Assembly: GCF_036327775.1 (NCBI RefSeq)
Contig: NZ_CP109598.1
Span: forward strand, 6,026,001 to 6,090,000
Source of the DNA: Streptomyces sp. NBC_01498
GTDB taxonomy: Bacteria; Actinomycetota; Actinomycetes; Streptomycetales; Streptomycetaceae
Length of the DNA: 64,000 bases
Direction: 5' to 3'
This document shows positions 15,513 to 23,857 of the stretch, piece by piece. The translations under genes were made by a program, and so were the position numbers. The stretch's first letter is position 1; each line of letters begins with the position of its first letter. Under the pieces are notes generated by a model. That model made no database searches and had not been told where the DNA came from. It saw only the letters and a program-made list of their open reading frames with translations.

Positions 15513-16820
15513 TCAGGCCAGCAGCAGGGCCATGTCCCATTCGGTCGTGGTGCGGCCGTCCGCGTAGGCGTCGAGTGCGAGCGCGGTTCCCGTGGCGCCC
15601 TCCAGGAAGGCGGGAACGTCGGTGCCCTGCGGGGCGCTTGTGAGGGGGGACCGGAAACCGAACCGGTACCCGGGGCGGAACTGGGCGAGCGTGCGCGCCG
15701 CCATCGTGTCGGTGAGGTCGGTCAGGCGCTTGTCGCCGATGGTCTCGTTCAGCACGGCGAGCAGGTGCATCATCCCGCTCCACCCGTGGCACACGGTGGG
15801 GTTGTCGATGTTCCAGCCGTCCGGATCGGTGGTCAGGAAGGGCAGCAGGGAACGGTGGGCCAGGCCGAGCCAGTCGGCACGGTCGAAGGCGAGCCCCGCG
15901 AGCTGCACCGCTCGGGAGATCCCCGGGGCGCCGTAACACCAGGACGGGCGCTGGCGCGGCGGCGCGACACCCGGTCCGTCCGCCCAGTGTTCGAGGGTCA
16001 GATGCGCGGGCCACCGTGGTCCGTCGGGGCTCTCGTAGGCCCACCGCTGGAGGAGCCCGACCAGCCGCTCGACAGCCTCGCGCTGCCCGTCCACGACCAC
16101 GCCCCGCTGCCGGGCCAGCGACAGCAGGGCGAGCGGTCCCGCCACGCCGTGCGAGAGTCCGAGGTTCAGATGCCCGTCGGGCATCTCGACCTCCTGCCCC
16201 AGTTTGGGCGCCGCCCAGGTCCACCAGCGGGGCACCCGATGGCCCCGGTGGGTGATCTCGCCGTGCGCCATGCGCGTCAAGTAGGTGAGGACGAGGCGCA
16301 GTTCCTCCTCGCACCGCTCCCGGCGCGCCAGCAGATAGCGGCCGACCCCGCTCATGCCCCGGACCACCTCGAACTCGCCGTTGGTCGGGGCCGGGACGGA
16401 GCGGACGTCGGGCAGCGCGCGGCGGATCAGCCGGCGCTGGTGGTCGTCGAGCCGGTCGAGAGCGGAACGGTAGCCGCCCGTGGCGCGGTGCGCGACGAGG
16501 ACGGCGAAGGCGACGGCGCCCGGACCGTTGTAGATGCCGCCCGGGGGGTGGGCGCCGGCGGCCATGGCGCGCATGGCGCGGACGAGATAGGCGTGCGCCC
16601 GCGCGGCGTCGGCGGGTCCGCCGCGTGCCGTGTACGCCAGGGACACTCCGGGATAGCCGCAGGAGAGGGACAACTCCTCCCACAGAGGCGCCCGCAGGGC
16701 GACCTGCGGCCCGTCGTCCGGGACACGGGTGTCGGCGGCGGTCGCCTCCGGGTCGGTGAGCCGGCCGAAGACCTGCGCGGCGACGTCCCGGGCCTCGTCC
16801 GCGTACCGGGGGGCGGTCAT
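15513..16820 (-). CDS. Lanthionine synthetase C-like cyclase (LanC)
   Basis: A 435-residue class I cyclase that adds cysteine thiols onto dehydrated Ser/Thr in the precursor peptide. The zinc-binding signature is intact: WCYG with Cys295 and CHG with Cys344 and His345; the GLSHGVAG loop typical of LanC is also present. The start ATG overlaps the lanB stop by 4 bp (ATGA), so it is translationally coupled. Length is typical for the family. The cluster has no dedicated protease or transporter around it. Confidence 0.92.
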   Translation of the reverse strand: MTAPRYADEARDVAAQVFGRLTDPEATAADTRVPDDGPQVALRAPLWEELSLSCGYPGVSLAYTARGGPADAARAHAYLVRAMRAMAAGAHPPGGIYNGPGAVAFAVLVAHRATGGYRSALDRLDDHQRRLIRRALPDVRSVPAPTNGEFEVVRGMSGVGRYLLARRERCEEELRLVLTYLTRMAHGEITHRGHRVPRWWTWAAPKLGQEVEMPDGHLNLGLSHGVAGPLALLSLARQRGVVVDGQREAVERLVGLLQRWAYESPDGPRWPAHLTLEHWADGPGVAPPRQRPSWCYGAPGISRAVQLAGLAFDRADWLGLAHRSLLPFLTTDPDGWNIDNPTVCHGWSGMMHLLAVLNETIGDKRLTDLTDTMAARTLAQFRPGYRFGFRSPLTSAPQGTDVPAFLEGATGTALALDAYADGRTTTEWDMALLLA

Positions 16821-19800
16821 CCGGTCTGCTCCCTGTGCTTGTTCTCTTCCGGGGTGCGGGCGTGCGCCAGGCGGCCCTGGTGCTCGCGGGCGACGCCGCG
16901 CAGCACGGCGTAACCGGTGTCCTCGCCGGTCCTGTCGATGCCGAGCAGCCGGTTGTGCTGCATGTGCAGCAGCGCCATGACCGCTTCGGCGTGCTGGTCG
17001 GTACCGGGCGCGCGCCCCGGGTCGGACAGCAGCAGCGCACCGTACTTCCCGGTCTCCGGCGTGCCGCTCCACAGACGCGCGAGGGGCTCGCCCAGTACCG
17101 GGGCCGCGCTCCGGGCGGTGTGTCCGGGCACGATCAGCGACATGGCCTGCTCCCGGTGGGTCCGGTACGCCGCGTGGGCGGGCCCCTTGGGCAGGACACG
17201 GCTGATCCAGGCCGACCAGTCCCAGTCGCCGAGCGATTCCAGCAGGAGCGCGTGGTTGACGGCGGCGAGCACCGGCGCGGGCAGGGCCAGGGCGCCCCGC
17301 GCGCGCAGGCCGAGCTGGGCCAGTGCCGATTGGCTGTCCACACAGAACATCCGTTCCGCGTGGGCGAGCGCCTCGGGTCCGCCGTAGCGGTCGGTCTCGG
17401 GCCGGTAGGTGTCCAGGACCATGCCCTTGATCAGCCCTGTCTCCTGCCACTTCCGGCTCACGGCGGCGAGTTGGGGCAGGACCGTGGTGCGCAGGGCCTC
17501 GGCCGCGCCGTGCAGGCGCAGCCGGACGTGGGGTTCGGGATCGCGGTACCGGAGGAAGTGCCAGCCGCGCAGGTCGTCGCCCACCGCGCGTACGAGGGTG
17601 GGAAGTCCGGTGTGCAGCAACTCGTCGTGCGTGTCCGGCGTTCCGTACAACTTGACGTAGAGCCATTCCTCGCCCGGCAGGTGCTGAACGGTGTGGTCCG
17701 TGGGCCGCGGGGCGAGCGGGCGGCGGGCCCGGCGGGAGGTCTCGTCGTGCCGGTCGGGTGGCGTGGCCCGGGTGAGCGGAACGACGACTTCGGCGCCGTG
17801 CCCGCCGGACCAGCCCAGCGCGCGTCCGCCGTCGGTGAGGTCCTCCATGATCGCCAGCGAGCCGCCGCCGCGCACTTCCTGGCGGAACACCTCGCGGCGC
17901 CAGGGGTCGGTGAGGTCCACCCGGTACGTACGGTCCCACCGGGCGAGGTTCACCTCGGCGGGCACCCGGTAGCGCTCCCGCCACGCCTCGACGGCCCGCT
18001 CCCACCCGGACGGGTCCTCCACCGCCGCACGCAGATGCCGGTCCGGCACCCAGCGCCGGGGGAAGATCGTGACACGGCCGTACGTCACGGCGGGGAGGTA
18101 CGGCAGTGACTCCAGCCCGCACCAGTTCCAGCCCGTCCACGTCCTGGCCCGGCCGCACGCGAGCTCCACCAGGAGCCGGGCGACCGGTGGCGCCTCCCGG
18201 CCGAGAGCGAGCATGTGCGGGACGACGGGCAGGACTTCACGCCCGTCGTCCGGCAGGATCAGCCGCAGTCCGTGAGGCCCGAGGGTGACGAGGAGCCGCC
18301 GCCAGTCGAGCGTGCCCGGCGCGTTCCGGTCGGCGTACACGCCCACCGGAATCGAGTGCGGCAACAGGCGGGGAACCTGGGCCATGTTGAGCCCGCGCAC
18401 CGTGTGCGGGCGGTACACCACCTGGGCCGGGACGGTCTCCGGGTCGCCGAGACCGCCCAGGAGGGACGCCAACTCGCCCTCCATACCGACGAGTCCGGCG
18501 AATCGCCCGACGGTCGCCCCGGCCAGCCAGGAACCCGGGTACGCCGGCGACAGGAGCCGGAAGTCGCCCCGGTCGACGGCTTGTTCGCTCCCGGCCAGCA
18601 GCTGGAAGCAGAGTTCCAGCGACCTCGGCGGGGGAACGGACTCGTCGCTCGTGCGTCCGGCGGCCAGCCGGTCGACGAGGCCGGGGGTGAGCCGGACCTC
18701 GGCGTCGCCGCTCAGCAGCGCCTCCTGCACCAGGTCGTGGGTGAGGAGGCGGCGTTCCCTGGGGAGCGGTTCCGGTTCCTGGCCCCGCGCGGGCTCGCCG
18801 CCGGCCCGCTCGCCGTAGCCGGGCGGGAATCCGATGCCCCGGTGCGGGTCGACGAGCCGGCCGAGGGGGACCACTCCGCCGGTGCCGTACGCCTCCACGA
18901 ACCGGTCCTGGTACGTACGCATATGGGCGTGGGTCTGCCACTCCCCGGAGAGTTCCCACATGGCGGAGGCGTAGCGGGCGGCCTCCTCGGTGACCACCCG
19001 TGAGATCCGCACGTCGGCGTCCATGCGCAGGTCGACGTGGACGGGCGGCCTTGCGGCGGTGCCCCCGGGGTCGGTCAGCCGCATCAGCCCCTGCCAGGCC
19101 GCGCGGCCCTCGCCGGGCGTCGTTGTGGCGTAGGCGGCCAACGCGGCGCGTACGCGGGCGAATTCGGCCCCCGCCTCCGGCGCGGCCGTGAGGGCCGCCG
19201 CGATGCGGTCGTACAGGTCCTCGTCCAAATCCTGCGGGGTGAGGGAGGTCAGCAGGAAGCCGTGGCGTACCAGCGGGAACAGCGCGGCGTCCAGCCGGTC
19301 GGGAGTCAGAGGGGGGAAGGCGGCGGACGCCCGCTCCAGGAGTACGGCGTAGCCGACGGGCGCCGTCGCGTGCTCGCGCACCCAGGTCACCAGGGCCGTG
19401 TCGCGGACGGAGACCTCGCTCCCGTTGCCGGGGACGACGAACCGTTCGCCGCGGGTGCGGCACAGGTCGTTCAGCACGACGTCCACGCGGTGCCGTACGC
19501 CGGGCAGTTCGAGCCATTCGGCGACGCGCCGGGTCAGCCAGGCGGCGTCCAGCCGTACCGACTTCGCGCCGGGGCCGGACAGCGTCACCCGTGTGGTGTC
19601 CGCCGCCCGCGCGGGCGCGACCCCGGCGAAGAGTCCGAACGGTGTCGGCCGGGTCTCCGCCCGCAGCGCGTACCGGGAGAGGGCGAGCGCCGTACGGCGC
19701 AGTCGTTTGGCTCCGAGTTCGGCCCCGGCGTCGAGCCGGTCCAGGGAGCCGGCGAGGCTGCCGCTGGCGACGTGCAACGCCTCGCGCAGCAGCGGATCGG

Positions 19801-19921
19801 CGGCGGCCTCGCGCACCTGGGCGGCCGAGTCGCCGAGCGGACGGCCGCCCGGTCCGGAGCGGGGCGTCGCCGTTGCGCGGACGAACAGGCAGTCCCGCGG
19901 TGTGTAGTGATCGTCCCGCAC
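16817..19921 (-). CDS. Full-length class I lanthipeptide dehydratase (LanB)
   Basis: About 1034 residues, containing both LanB parts: a glutamylation domain (roughly residues 1-660, beginning YTPRDCLFVRATATP) and an elimination domain (about 751-1034, EEWLYVKLYG, then FLRYRDPEPHVRLRLHG). The enzyme uses glutamyl-tRNA to activate and eliminate water from Ser/Thr. I prefer the GTG at 19921, nine bases after GGGGAG, which places YTPRDCLFVR near the N-terminus as in known LanBs. A GTG at 19960 adds 13 residues but would lie against a hairpin without a ribosome site. Confidence 0.9.
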   Translation of the reverse strand: MRDDHYTPRDCLFVRATATPRSGPGGRPLGDSAAQVREAAADPLLREALHVASGSLAGSLDRLDAGAELGAKRLRRTALALSRYALRAETRPTPFGLFAGVAPARAADTTRVTLSGPGAKSVRLDAAWLTRRVAEWLELPGVRHRVDVVLNDLCRTRGERFVVPGNGSEVSVRDTALVTWVREHATAPVGYAVLLERASAAFPPLTPDRLDAALFPLVRHGFLLTSLTPQDLDEDLYDRIAAALTAAPEAGAEFARVRAALAAYATTTPGEGRAAWQGLMRLTDPGGTAARPPVHVDLRMDADVRISRVVTEEAARYASAMWELSGEWQTHAHMRTYQDRFVEAYGTGGVVPLGRLVDPHRGIGFPPGYGERAGGEPARGQEPEPLPRERRLLTHDLVQEALLSGDAEVRLTPGLVDRLAAGRTSDESVPPPRSLELCFQLLAGSEQAVDRGDFRLLSPAYPGSWLAGATVGRFAGLVGMEGELASLLGGLGDPETVPAQVVYRPHTVRGLNMAQVPRLLPHSIPVGVYADRNAPGTLDWRRLLVTLGPHGLRLILPDDGREVLPVVPHMLALGREAPPVARLLVELACGRARTWTGWNWCGLESLPYLPAVTYGRVTIFPRRWVPDRHLRAAVEDPSGWERAVEAWRERYRVPAEVNLARWDRTYRVDLTDPWRREVFRQEVRGGGSLAIMEDLTDGGRALGWSGGHGAEVVVPLTRATPPDRHDETSRRARRPLAPRPTDHTVQHLPGEEWLYVKLYGTPDTHDELLHTGLPTLVRAVGDDLRGWHFLRYRDPEPHVRLRLHGAAEALRTTVLPQLAAVSRKWQETGLIKGMVLDTYRPETDRYGGPEALAHAERMFCVDSQSALAQLGLRARGALALPAPVLAAVNHALLLESLGDWDWSAWISRVLPKGPAHAAYRTHREQAMSLIVPGHTARSAAPVLGEPLARLWSGTPETGKYGALLLSDPGRAPGTDQHAEAVMALLHMQHNRLLGIDRTGEDTGYAVLRGVAREHQGRLAHARTPEENKHREQTG

Positions 19922-19960
19922 GTGTTCTGGCTCCCCCTCGATCCCGGCGACTGGCACCAC

Positions 19961-19996
19961 CCGCGTGGGGCGGGGTACGGACCCCGCCCCACGCGG
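19961..19996 (-). terminator. 16-bp stem hairpin between lanthipeptide precursor and LanB
   Basis: Bases 19961-19976 pair perfectly with 19981-19996 around a 4-base loop. Placed 12 bp after the precursor stop codon, it fits a partial terminator that lets the precursor be made in excess over LanB, a common arrangement in lantibiotic operons. Its 3' side abuts the upstream candidate lanB start. Confidence 0.75.
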
Positions 19997-20008
19997 GCTG
20001 GAGGACGC

Positions 20009-20167
20009 CTACGCGCAACAGATGTTGCAGGGCGACCCGAAGGTGCTGGGCGAGGTGGCACCGCCGGCCGCGTACGCGGTGCCCTCCGCCTCCGTCTCGG
20101 CGATCTGGATGTCGAGGTCGAGCTCGACGAGGTCGGTGGTGTCTTCCAGCAGAAGGTTGGTGCTCAT
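20009..20167 (-). CDS. Class I lanthipeptide precursor, FxLD-like leader
   Basis: A 52-residue peptide whose ATG follows GGAGGAG. The leader contains VELDLDIQIAE, matching the FxLD-type leader box with Leu in place of Phe (L16-D17-L18-D19). The C-terminal part after G35-G36 is ATSPSTFGSPCNICCA: five Ser/Thr (38, 39, 41, 42, 45) and three Cys (47, 50, 51), enough for up to three lanthionine or methyllanthionine rings. The cleavage point is uncertain; the double Gly is suggestive only. LanB and LanC follow directly downstream. I do not recognise the core as a known lantibiotic. Confidence 0.88.
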   Translation of the reverse strand: MSTNLLLEDTTDLVELDLDIQIAETEAEGTAYAAGGATSPSTFGSPCNICCA

Positions 20168-20212
20168 GAGACTCCTCCGGTCATTGGCTCGCCGACGTCG
20201 GTTGGACGTTGG

Positions 20213-20238
20213 CGAAACGTTTCGGTTCTGTTTGAACC
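20213..20238. promoter_or_regulatory. Adjacent palindromes in lanthipeptide/FAD-oxidase divergent region
   Basis: CGAAACGTTTCG (20213-20224) is a perfect 12-bp palindrome and touches GGTTC-TGTTT-GAACC (20224-20238). Both lie about 46-70 bp upstream of the precursor ATG, a position typical for operators. The remaining stretch to 20577, upstream of the FAD oxidase, holds no gene; an imperfect hairpin CGCCCTTCCC/GGGGGAAAAGGGCG lies near 20340-20367. Confidence 0.45.
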
Positions 20239-20577
20239 AGACCGGAGCATATGCAGGGTGCATGCAAAACATCACGTGCGGTTACGCAAGTTGACCGGAA
20301 TAAGCGCTCCGTGACGCCACATGACTGACTGTTCCCACGGCGCCCTTCCCGCTGGGGGAAAAGGGCGGTCCGGCGTGCGGCCCGTGCCCGGCGATTCTCT
20401 GGCGCGACGGTGATTTCGCGCCACGAGGAAGACAGTTCGCGGGCCCCGGACGGCGGCGGCCCGCGCCGGCCGTGCACGACGGGTCGCGGGAAATCCCGTT
20501 GCGCCGTCCCGCCGGTGAACCGACAGTGTCTCTACGGCCGTGGCCCGAGCGGTCGTTGGCCTGTCGAAAAGGACCTC

Positions 20578-21612
20578 ATGTCAGCCGTTGTCGTCGTCGG
20601 CGCGGGAATCGTCGGTTCCTCCGTGGCCTACCACCTGGCACGCCGGGGCGTCCCGGTCACCCTGATCGAGCGGGGACCCGCACCGGCCGCCGGGGTCACC
20701 GGGGCGTCCTTCGCCTGGATCGGCGGCGCGGGAGGTCATTGGCCCGGTGGTGCGCGCGACCTCCGCGAGTACGTCCTGGCGGACTACCGACGCCTGGAGG
20801 GCGAACTGCCCCACGTCACGGTCCGCCGGTGCGGCTCGCTGTCTCCGGCGCACCGGACGGGGACGCACGGCCGGAGGCGGGTCAGCTCCGCGTCGGACGA
20901 CGTGACATCGCGGCGCTGGAGCCCAACCTCCGGCGCCCGCCCGAGCAAGCCGTCCACATCCCGAGCGACGCGGGGCGTCGACCCGACGGCGCTGGCCCGG
21001 ACGCTCGTGACAGCCGCCGCCGACCACGGAGCAACCGCCCTCCACGACACCGCGGTTACCTCCCTGCGGGTGACCGGCGGACGTGTGGACGGAGTGCTGA
21101 CGTCGACCGGACCCCATGCCGCCGGCACCGTGGTGCTCACGGCGGGCACCGACATCCCCGAGCTCTGCGAGCCCCTGTCGGCGGACCTCCCCGTCGTGGC
21201 ATCCCCGGCCGCCGTCGCGCGGGTCGCGGCTCCGCCCGGCCTGGTCAGGACCGTCGTGGCGAGCCCCGCCTTCGAGGTCCGGGAAGTCCGGGACGGCGAG
21301 CTCCTGCTGGGTCTGCCGCACGCCGAGGGCAGAGCGGCCCTCGATCGGGCCGCGCGTGACACGCTCCAGCGTCTGAAGGCCGCCTTCCGGGGGAGCGGGC
21401 AGTGCCGCCTGCTCGGCTATCGCACCGGCAGACGCCCCATGCCCGCGCACGGACCCGTCATCGGCTACGCGACGGACGATCGATCCGTCTACGTCGCCGT
21501 CATGCACTCCGCCGTCACCCTGGCGCCCACGGCCGGACGGCTCGTCGCGGACGAACTCGTGACCGGCAGACCGGCCCCCGAGCTGCGGCACTGCCGCCCG
21601 CGCACCCGCTGA
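20578..21612 (+). CDS. FAD-dependent amino acid oxidase-type protein with a frameshifted middle segment
   Basis: The ATG follows AAGGA by five bases; 344 residues. The N-terminus is a clean DAO-type FAD fold (VVVVGAGIVGSSVAYHLARRG, then GASFAWIGG) and the C-terminus has GYRTGRRPMPAHGPVIGYA. Between about 20840 and 20972 the frame reads an unlikely Ser/Arg-rich stretch, while the next frame reads LRVGRRDIAALEPNLRRPPE and EQAVHIPSDAG, which is what the family has there. Two compensating indels are the simplest explanation: about 44 residues are out of frame. This may be a sequencing error or a real lesion that could abolish activity. Substrate unknown. Confidence 0.7.
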   Translation: MSAVVVVGAGIVGSSVAYHLARRGVPVTLIERGPAPAAGVTGASFAWIGGAGGHWPGGARDLREYVLADYRRLEGELPHVTVRRCGSLSPAHRTGTHGRRRVSSASDDVTSRRWSPTSGARPSKPSTSRATRGVDPTALARTLVTAAADHGATALHDTAVTSLRVTGGRVDGVLTSTGPHAAGTVVLTAGTDIPELCEPLSADLPVVASPAAVARVAAPPGLVRTVVASPAFEVREVRDGELLLGLPHAEGRAALDRAARDTLQRLKAAFRGSGQCRLLGYRTGRRPMPAHGPVIGYATDDRSVYVAVMHSAVTLAPTAGRLVADELVTGRPAPELRHCRPRTR

Positions 21613-21683
21613 CCTCGCGTCTCCACGACATCGATCAGGAGGAACGGAGCGAGAACCTGGCCGACGGGGCGCCGAACATTCGC

Positions 21684-23018
21684 TCAGAGGGCGGCGAAGG
21701 CTTCTTCCACCGCTTCGCAGGTGATGGCCAGTTCGTCCTCCGTCACAGTCGCGGCGACGAACCAGCAGGCCATGCCGTAGGCGTTGGCGTGCACTCCGCG
21801 TTTGAGGAGTTCGTGACGGAAGGCGTGGTAGCGGGCCTGGTCGGCGTGGAGGAGGTCCCGGTACTGGCGGGTCGGCGCGCCGTCGGGGGTGAAGACCGTC
21901 TGGAACATGGCACCGACGCCTTGCACCGCGCACGGAATGCGCCGGTCGTGCGCGGCGCGCCGGATCGTCTCCATGATGCGGCGACCGCTGTCGTCGATGC
22001 GTTCGGTGGTCTCGGGCCGGTTCAGACCGCGGAGGGTGACCAGGGCCGATGTGGCGCACAGAGGTGAGGAGTTGTACGTCCCGCCGTGCTTGACGAGGCC
22101 GCGTGCCAGGGGTTCCATCACGTGCCGCTGCCCCGCGAAGGCGGCGATGGGCAGGCCGCCGCCCAGGGCCTTGGAGAAGACGGCGATGTCCGGCGTGACG
22201 TCGAACATGGTCTGGGCGCCGCCGGGTCCGGTGCGGAATCCGGTGCAGACTTCGTCGAAGATGAGCACGATCTCGCGTGCGGTGCATTCGTCTCGCAGCA
22301 GGTCCAGGTAGCCCGGGTCGGGCATGGTGCAGGCGTTGTTGGCGACGATCGGCTCGCAGATGACCGCTGCGAGTTCCCCGCGGTGGGCGTCGAGGGCCGT
22401 GCGGAGAGCCGCGGGATCGTTCCACGGGCAGACGACGACGTCGTCGACGACCCCGGCGGGTATGCCGGGGGAGTGGGGCACGGGGTGGGGCGCGGCGTAG
22501 GGGCCGGCCTCGGCGGCACCGGGGCGGTTGGAGACGGCGAGTGTGTCGGACCAGCCGTGGTAGTGGCCTTCGAACTTGAGGATCTTCGAGTGTCCGGTGT
22601 ACCCGCGGGCGGCGCGCACCGCCCCCTGCACCGCTTCGCTGCCCGAGTTGGCGAAGCGGACGAGTTCCGCGCAGGGCACCATGTCGCGGATCAGCTCGGC
22701 GAGTTCGACCTCCGGGGTGTTGCAGGTGCCGAACATCGTGCCGGTGTGCAGGACCGCCGTGAGTGCCTCGGTGAGTTGTGGCGGGGCGTGTCCCAGCACC
22801 GCGCTGCCGTAGGAGATGAGGTAGTCGATGTAGTCGTTGCCGTCGACGTCGCGGATACGCGTACCGGAGCCGCTGGCCATGTAGAGGGGATAGGGGTGCG
22901 GGCCTGTCGACGTCAGCCGGGAGGAGGAGCTGATGCCGCCGGCGAGTGACGCCTGGGCCCGGTCGAACCAGGCCCTGCTGCCTTCGGTTCCGCCCAACGC
23001 CTGTATGTGGCCATTCAT
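21684..23018 (-). CDS. HemL-like class III aminotransferase
   Basis: A 444-residue PLP enzyme resembling glutamate-1-semialdehyde aminomutase: NSGSEAVQGAVRAARGYTGH, FEGHYHGW, IFDEVCTGFR (Asp255) and the Schiff-base lysine in VFSKALGGGLP (Lys283). The start at 23018 follows AGGAG by seven bases. It is unlikely to be the housekeeping hemL, because it sits among SDR, dioxygenase and oxidase genes rather than haem genes; HemL-like enzymes also act in natural-product pathways as aminotransferases or aminomutases. It is divergent from the SDR gene with only 83 bp between them. Substrate unknown. Confidence 0.88.
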   Translation of the reverse strand: MNGHIQALGGTEGSRAWFDRAQASLAGGISSSSRLTSTGPHPYPLYMASGSGTRIRDVDGNDYIDYLISYGSAVLGHAPPQLTEALTAVLHTGTMFGTCNTPEVELAELIRDMVPCAELVRFANSGSEAVQGAVRAARGYTGHSKILKFEGHYHGWSDTLAVSNRPGAAEAGPYAAPHPVPHSPGIPAGVVDDVVVCPWNDPAALRTALDAHRGELAAVICEPIVANNACTMPDPGYLDLLRDECTAREIVLIFDEVCTGFRTGPGGAQTMFDVTPDIAVFSKALGGGLPIAAFAGQRHVMEPLARGLVKHGGTYNSSPLCATSALVTLRGLNRPETTERIDDSGRRIMETIRRAAHDRRIPCAVQGVGAMFQTVFTPDGAPTRQYRDLLHADQARYHAFRHELLKRGVHANAYGMACWFVAATVTEDELAITCEAVEEAFAAL

Positions 23019-23101
23019 GTGCGGCTCCTGTTTCGGTGAGGGGCGGTTGGGCACGCTCGGAATGCCTTTCGTACGCGTGGATGTGCTGGTGGAGAGGACG
23101 G

Positions 23102-23857
23102 GTGGGCGTGGACGGAAGAACGGTGCTCGTCACCGGGGCGGGCAGCGGGATCGGGCGGGCCTGTGCGCTGGGTCTGCTGGACGACGGCTGGACCGTGATT
23201 CTGGTCGGCAGACGCCGGGAGCCGCTGGAGGAGACGGTCGCCTCGGCCCCCGCCGCCCTTCGTGGTCGGGCGGTCCCGTTCCCGGCCGACATCACCGATC
23301 CCGCCGCCGTGGACGCCCTGTTCGGACATGTCGTGGACCGCTTCGGCCGGCTGGACGTGCTGTTCAACAACGCCGCCGACACCATGGCGTACACCCCGAC
23401 GGAGGACGTGGGCATCGAGGACTGGCACCGTGTGATGGACTCCATCGCCACCGGAACGTTCCTCTGCTCCCGTGCCGCCTTCCGGGTGATGAAGCGGCAG
23501 ACCCCGCGCGGGGGGCGGATCATCAACAACGGGGCGCCCTCGGCCCAGGTACCCCGGCCGGACTCCGTGGCGTTCACCGCCGCCAAGCACGCGGTGGCCG
23601 GATTGACGCGCTCGCTGTCCCTGGACGGCCGCCCTCACGACATCTCGTGCGGGCAGATCGACATCGGCAACGTCACTCCGCCCGACCGTCCGCAGCCGGC
23701 GGTTCTCCAGGCGGACGGTTCACGGCGGGTCGAAGCCACCATGGACGTGAGGCATGTCGTCGACATGGTGCGGACCATGGCCGGTCTGCCCCCGGGGGTG
23801 AACATCCAGTCCGTCCTGGTCATGCCCAGCACCATGCCGTACGTGGGCCGGGGATAG
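23102..23857 (+). CDS. Short-chain dehydrogenase-like protein lacking catalytic Ser and Tyr
   Basis: A 251-residue SDR with an intact cofactor motif (TGAGSGIG) and NNAA in place of NNAG. At the active site, homologues of this type read NNGS...PYTxxKHA; here the sequence reads INNGAPSAQVPRPDSVAFTA then AKHAV: the serine is Ala (GCG) and the tyrosine is Phe (TTC), while the lysine remains. It may therefore bind NAD(P) without normal SDR catalysis. The GTG start follows GAGAGG; GTG at 23108 is an alternative. The 3' end overlaps the convergent gene by 138 bp. Confidence 0.85.
   Translation: MGVDGRTVLVTGAGSGIGRACALGLLDDGWTVILVGRRREPLEETVASAPAALRGRAVPFPADITDPAAVDALFGHVVDRFGRLDVLFNNAADTMAYTPTEDVGIEDWHRVMDSIATGTFLCSRAAFRVMKRQTPRGGRIINNGAPSAQVPRPDSVAFTAAKHAVAGLTRSLSLDGRPHDISCGQIDIGNVTPPDRPQPAVLQADGSRRVEATMDVRHVVDMVRTMAGLPPGVNIQSVLVMPSTMPYVGRG

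Noticed and set aside
20581..23586. Open frame of about 1000 codons on the minus strand
   Set aside because: Shadow of the FAD oxidase and a different frame of the aminotransferase gene; composition is Arg/Pro-rich without domains.
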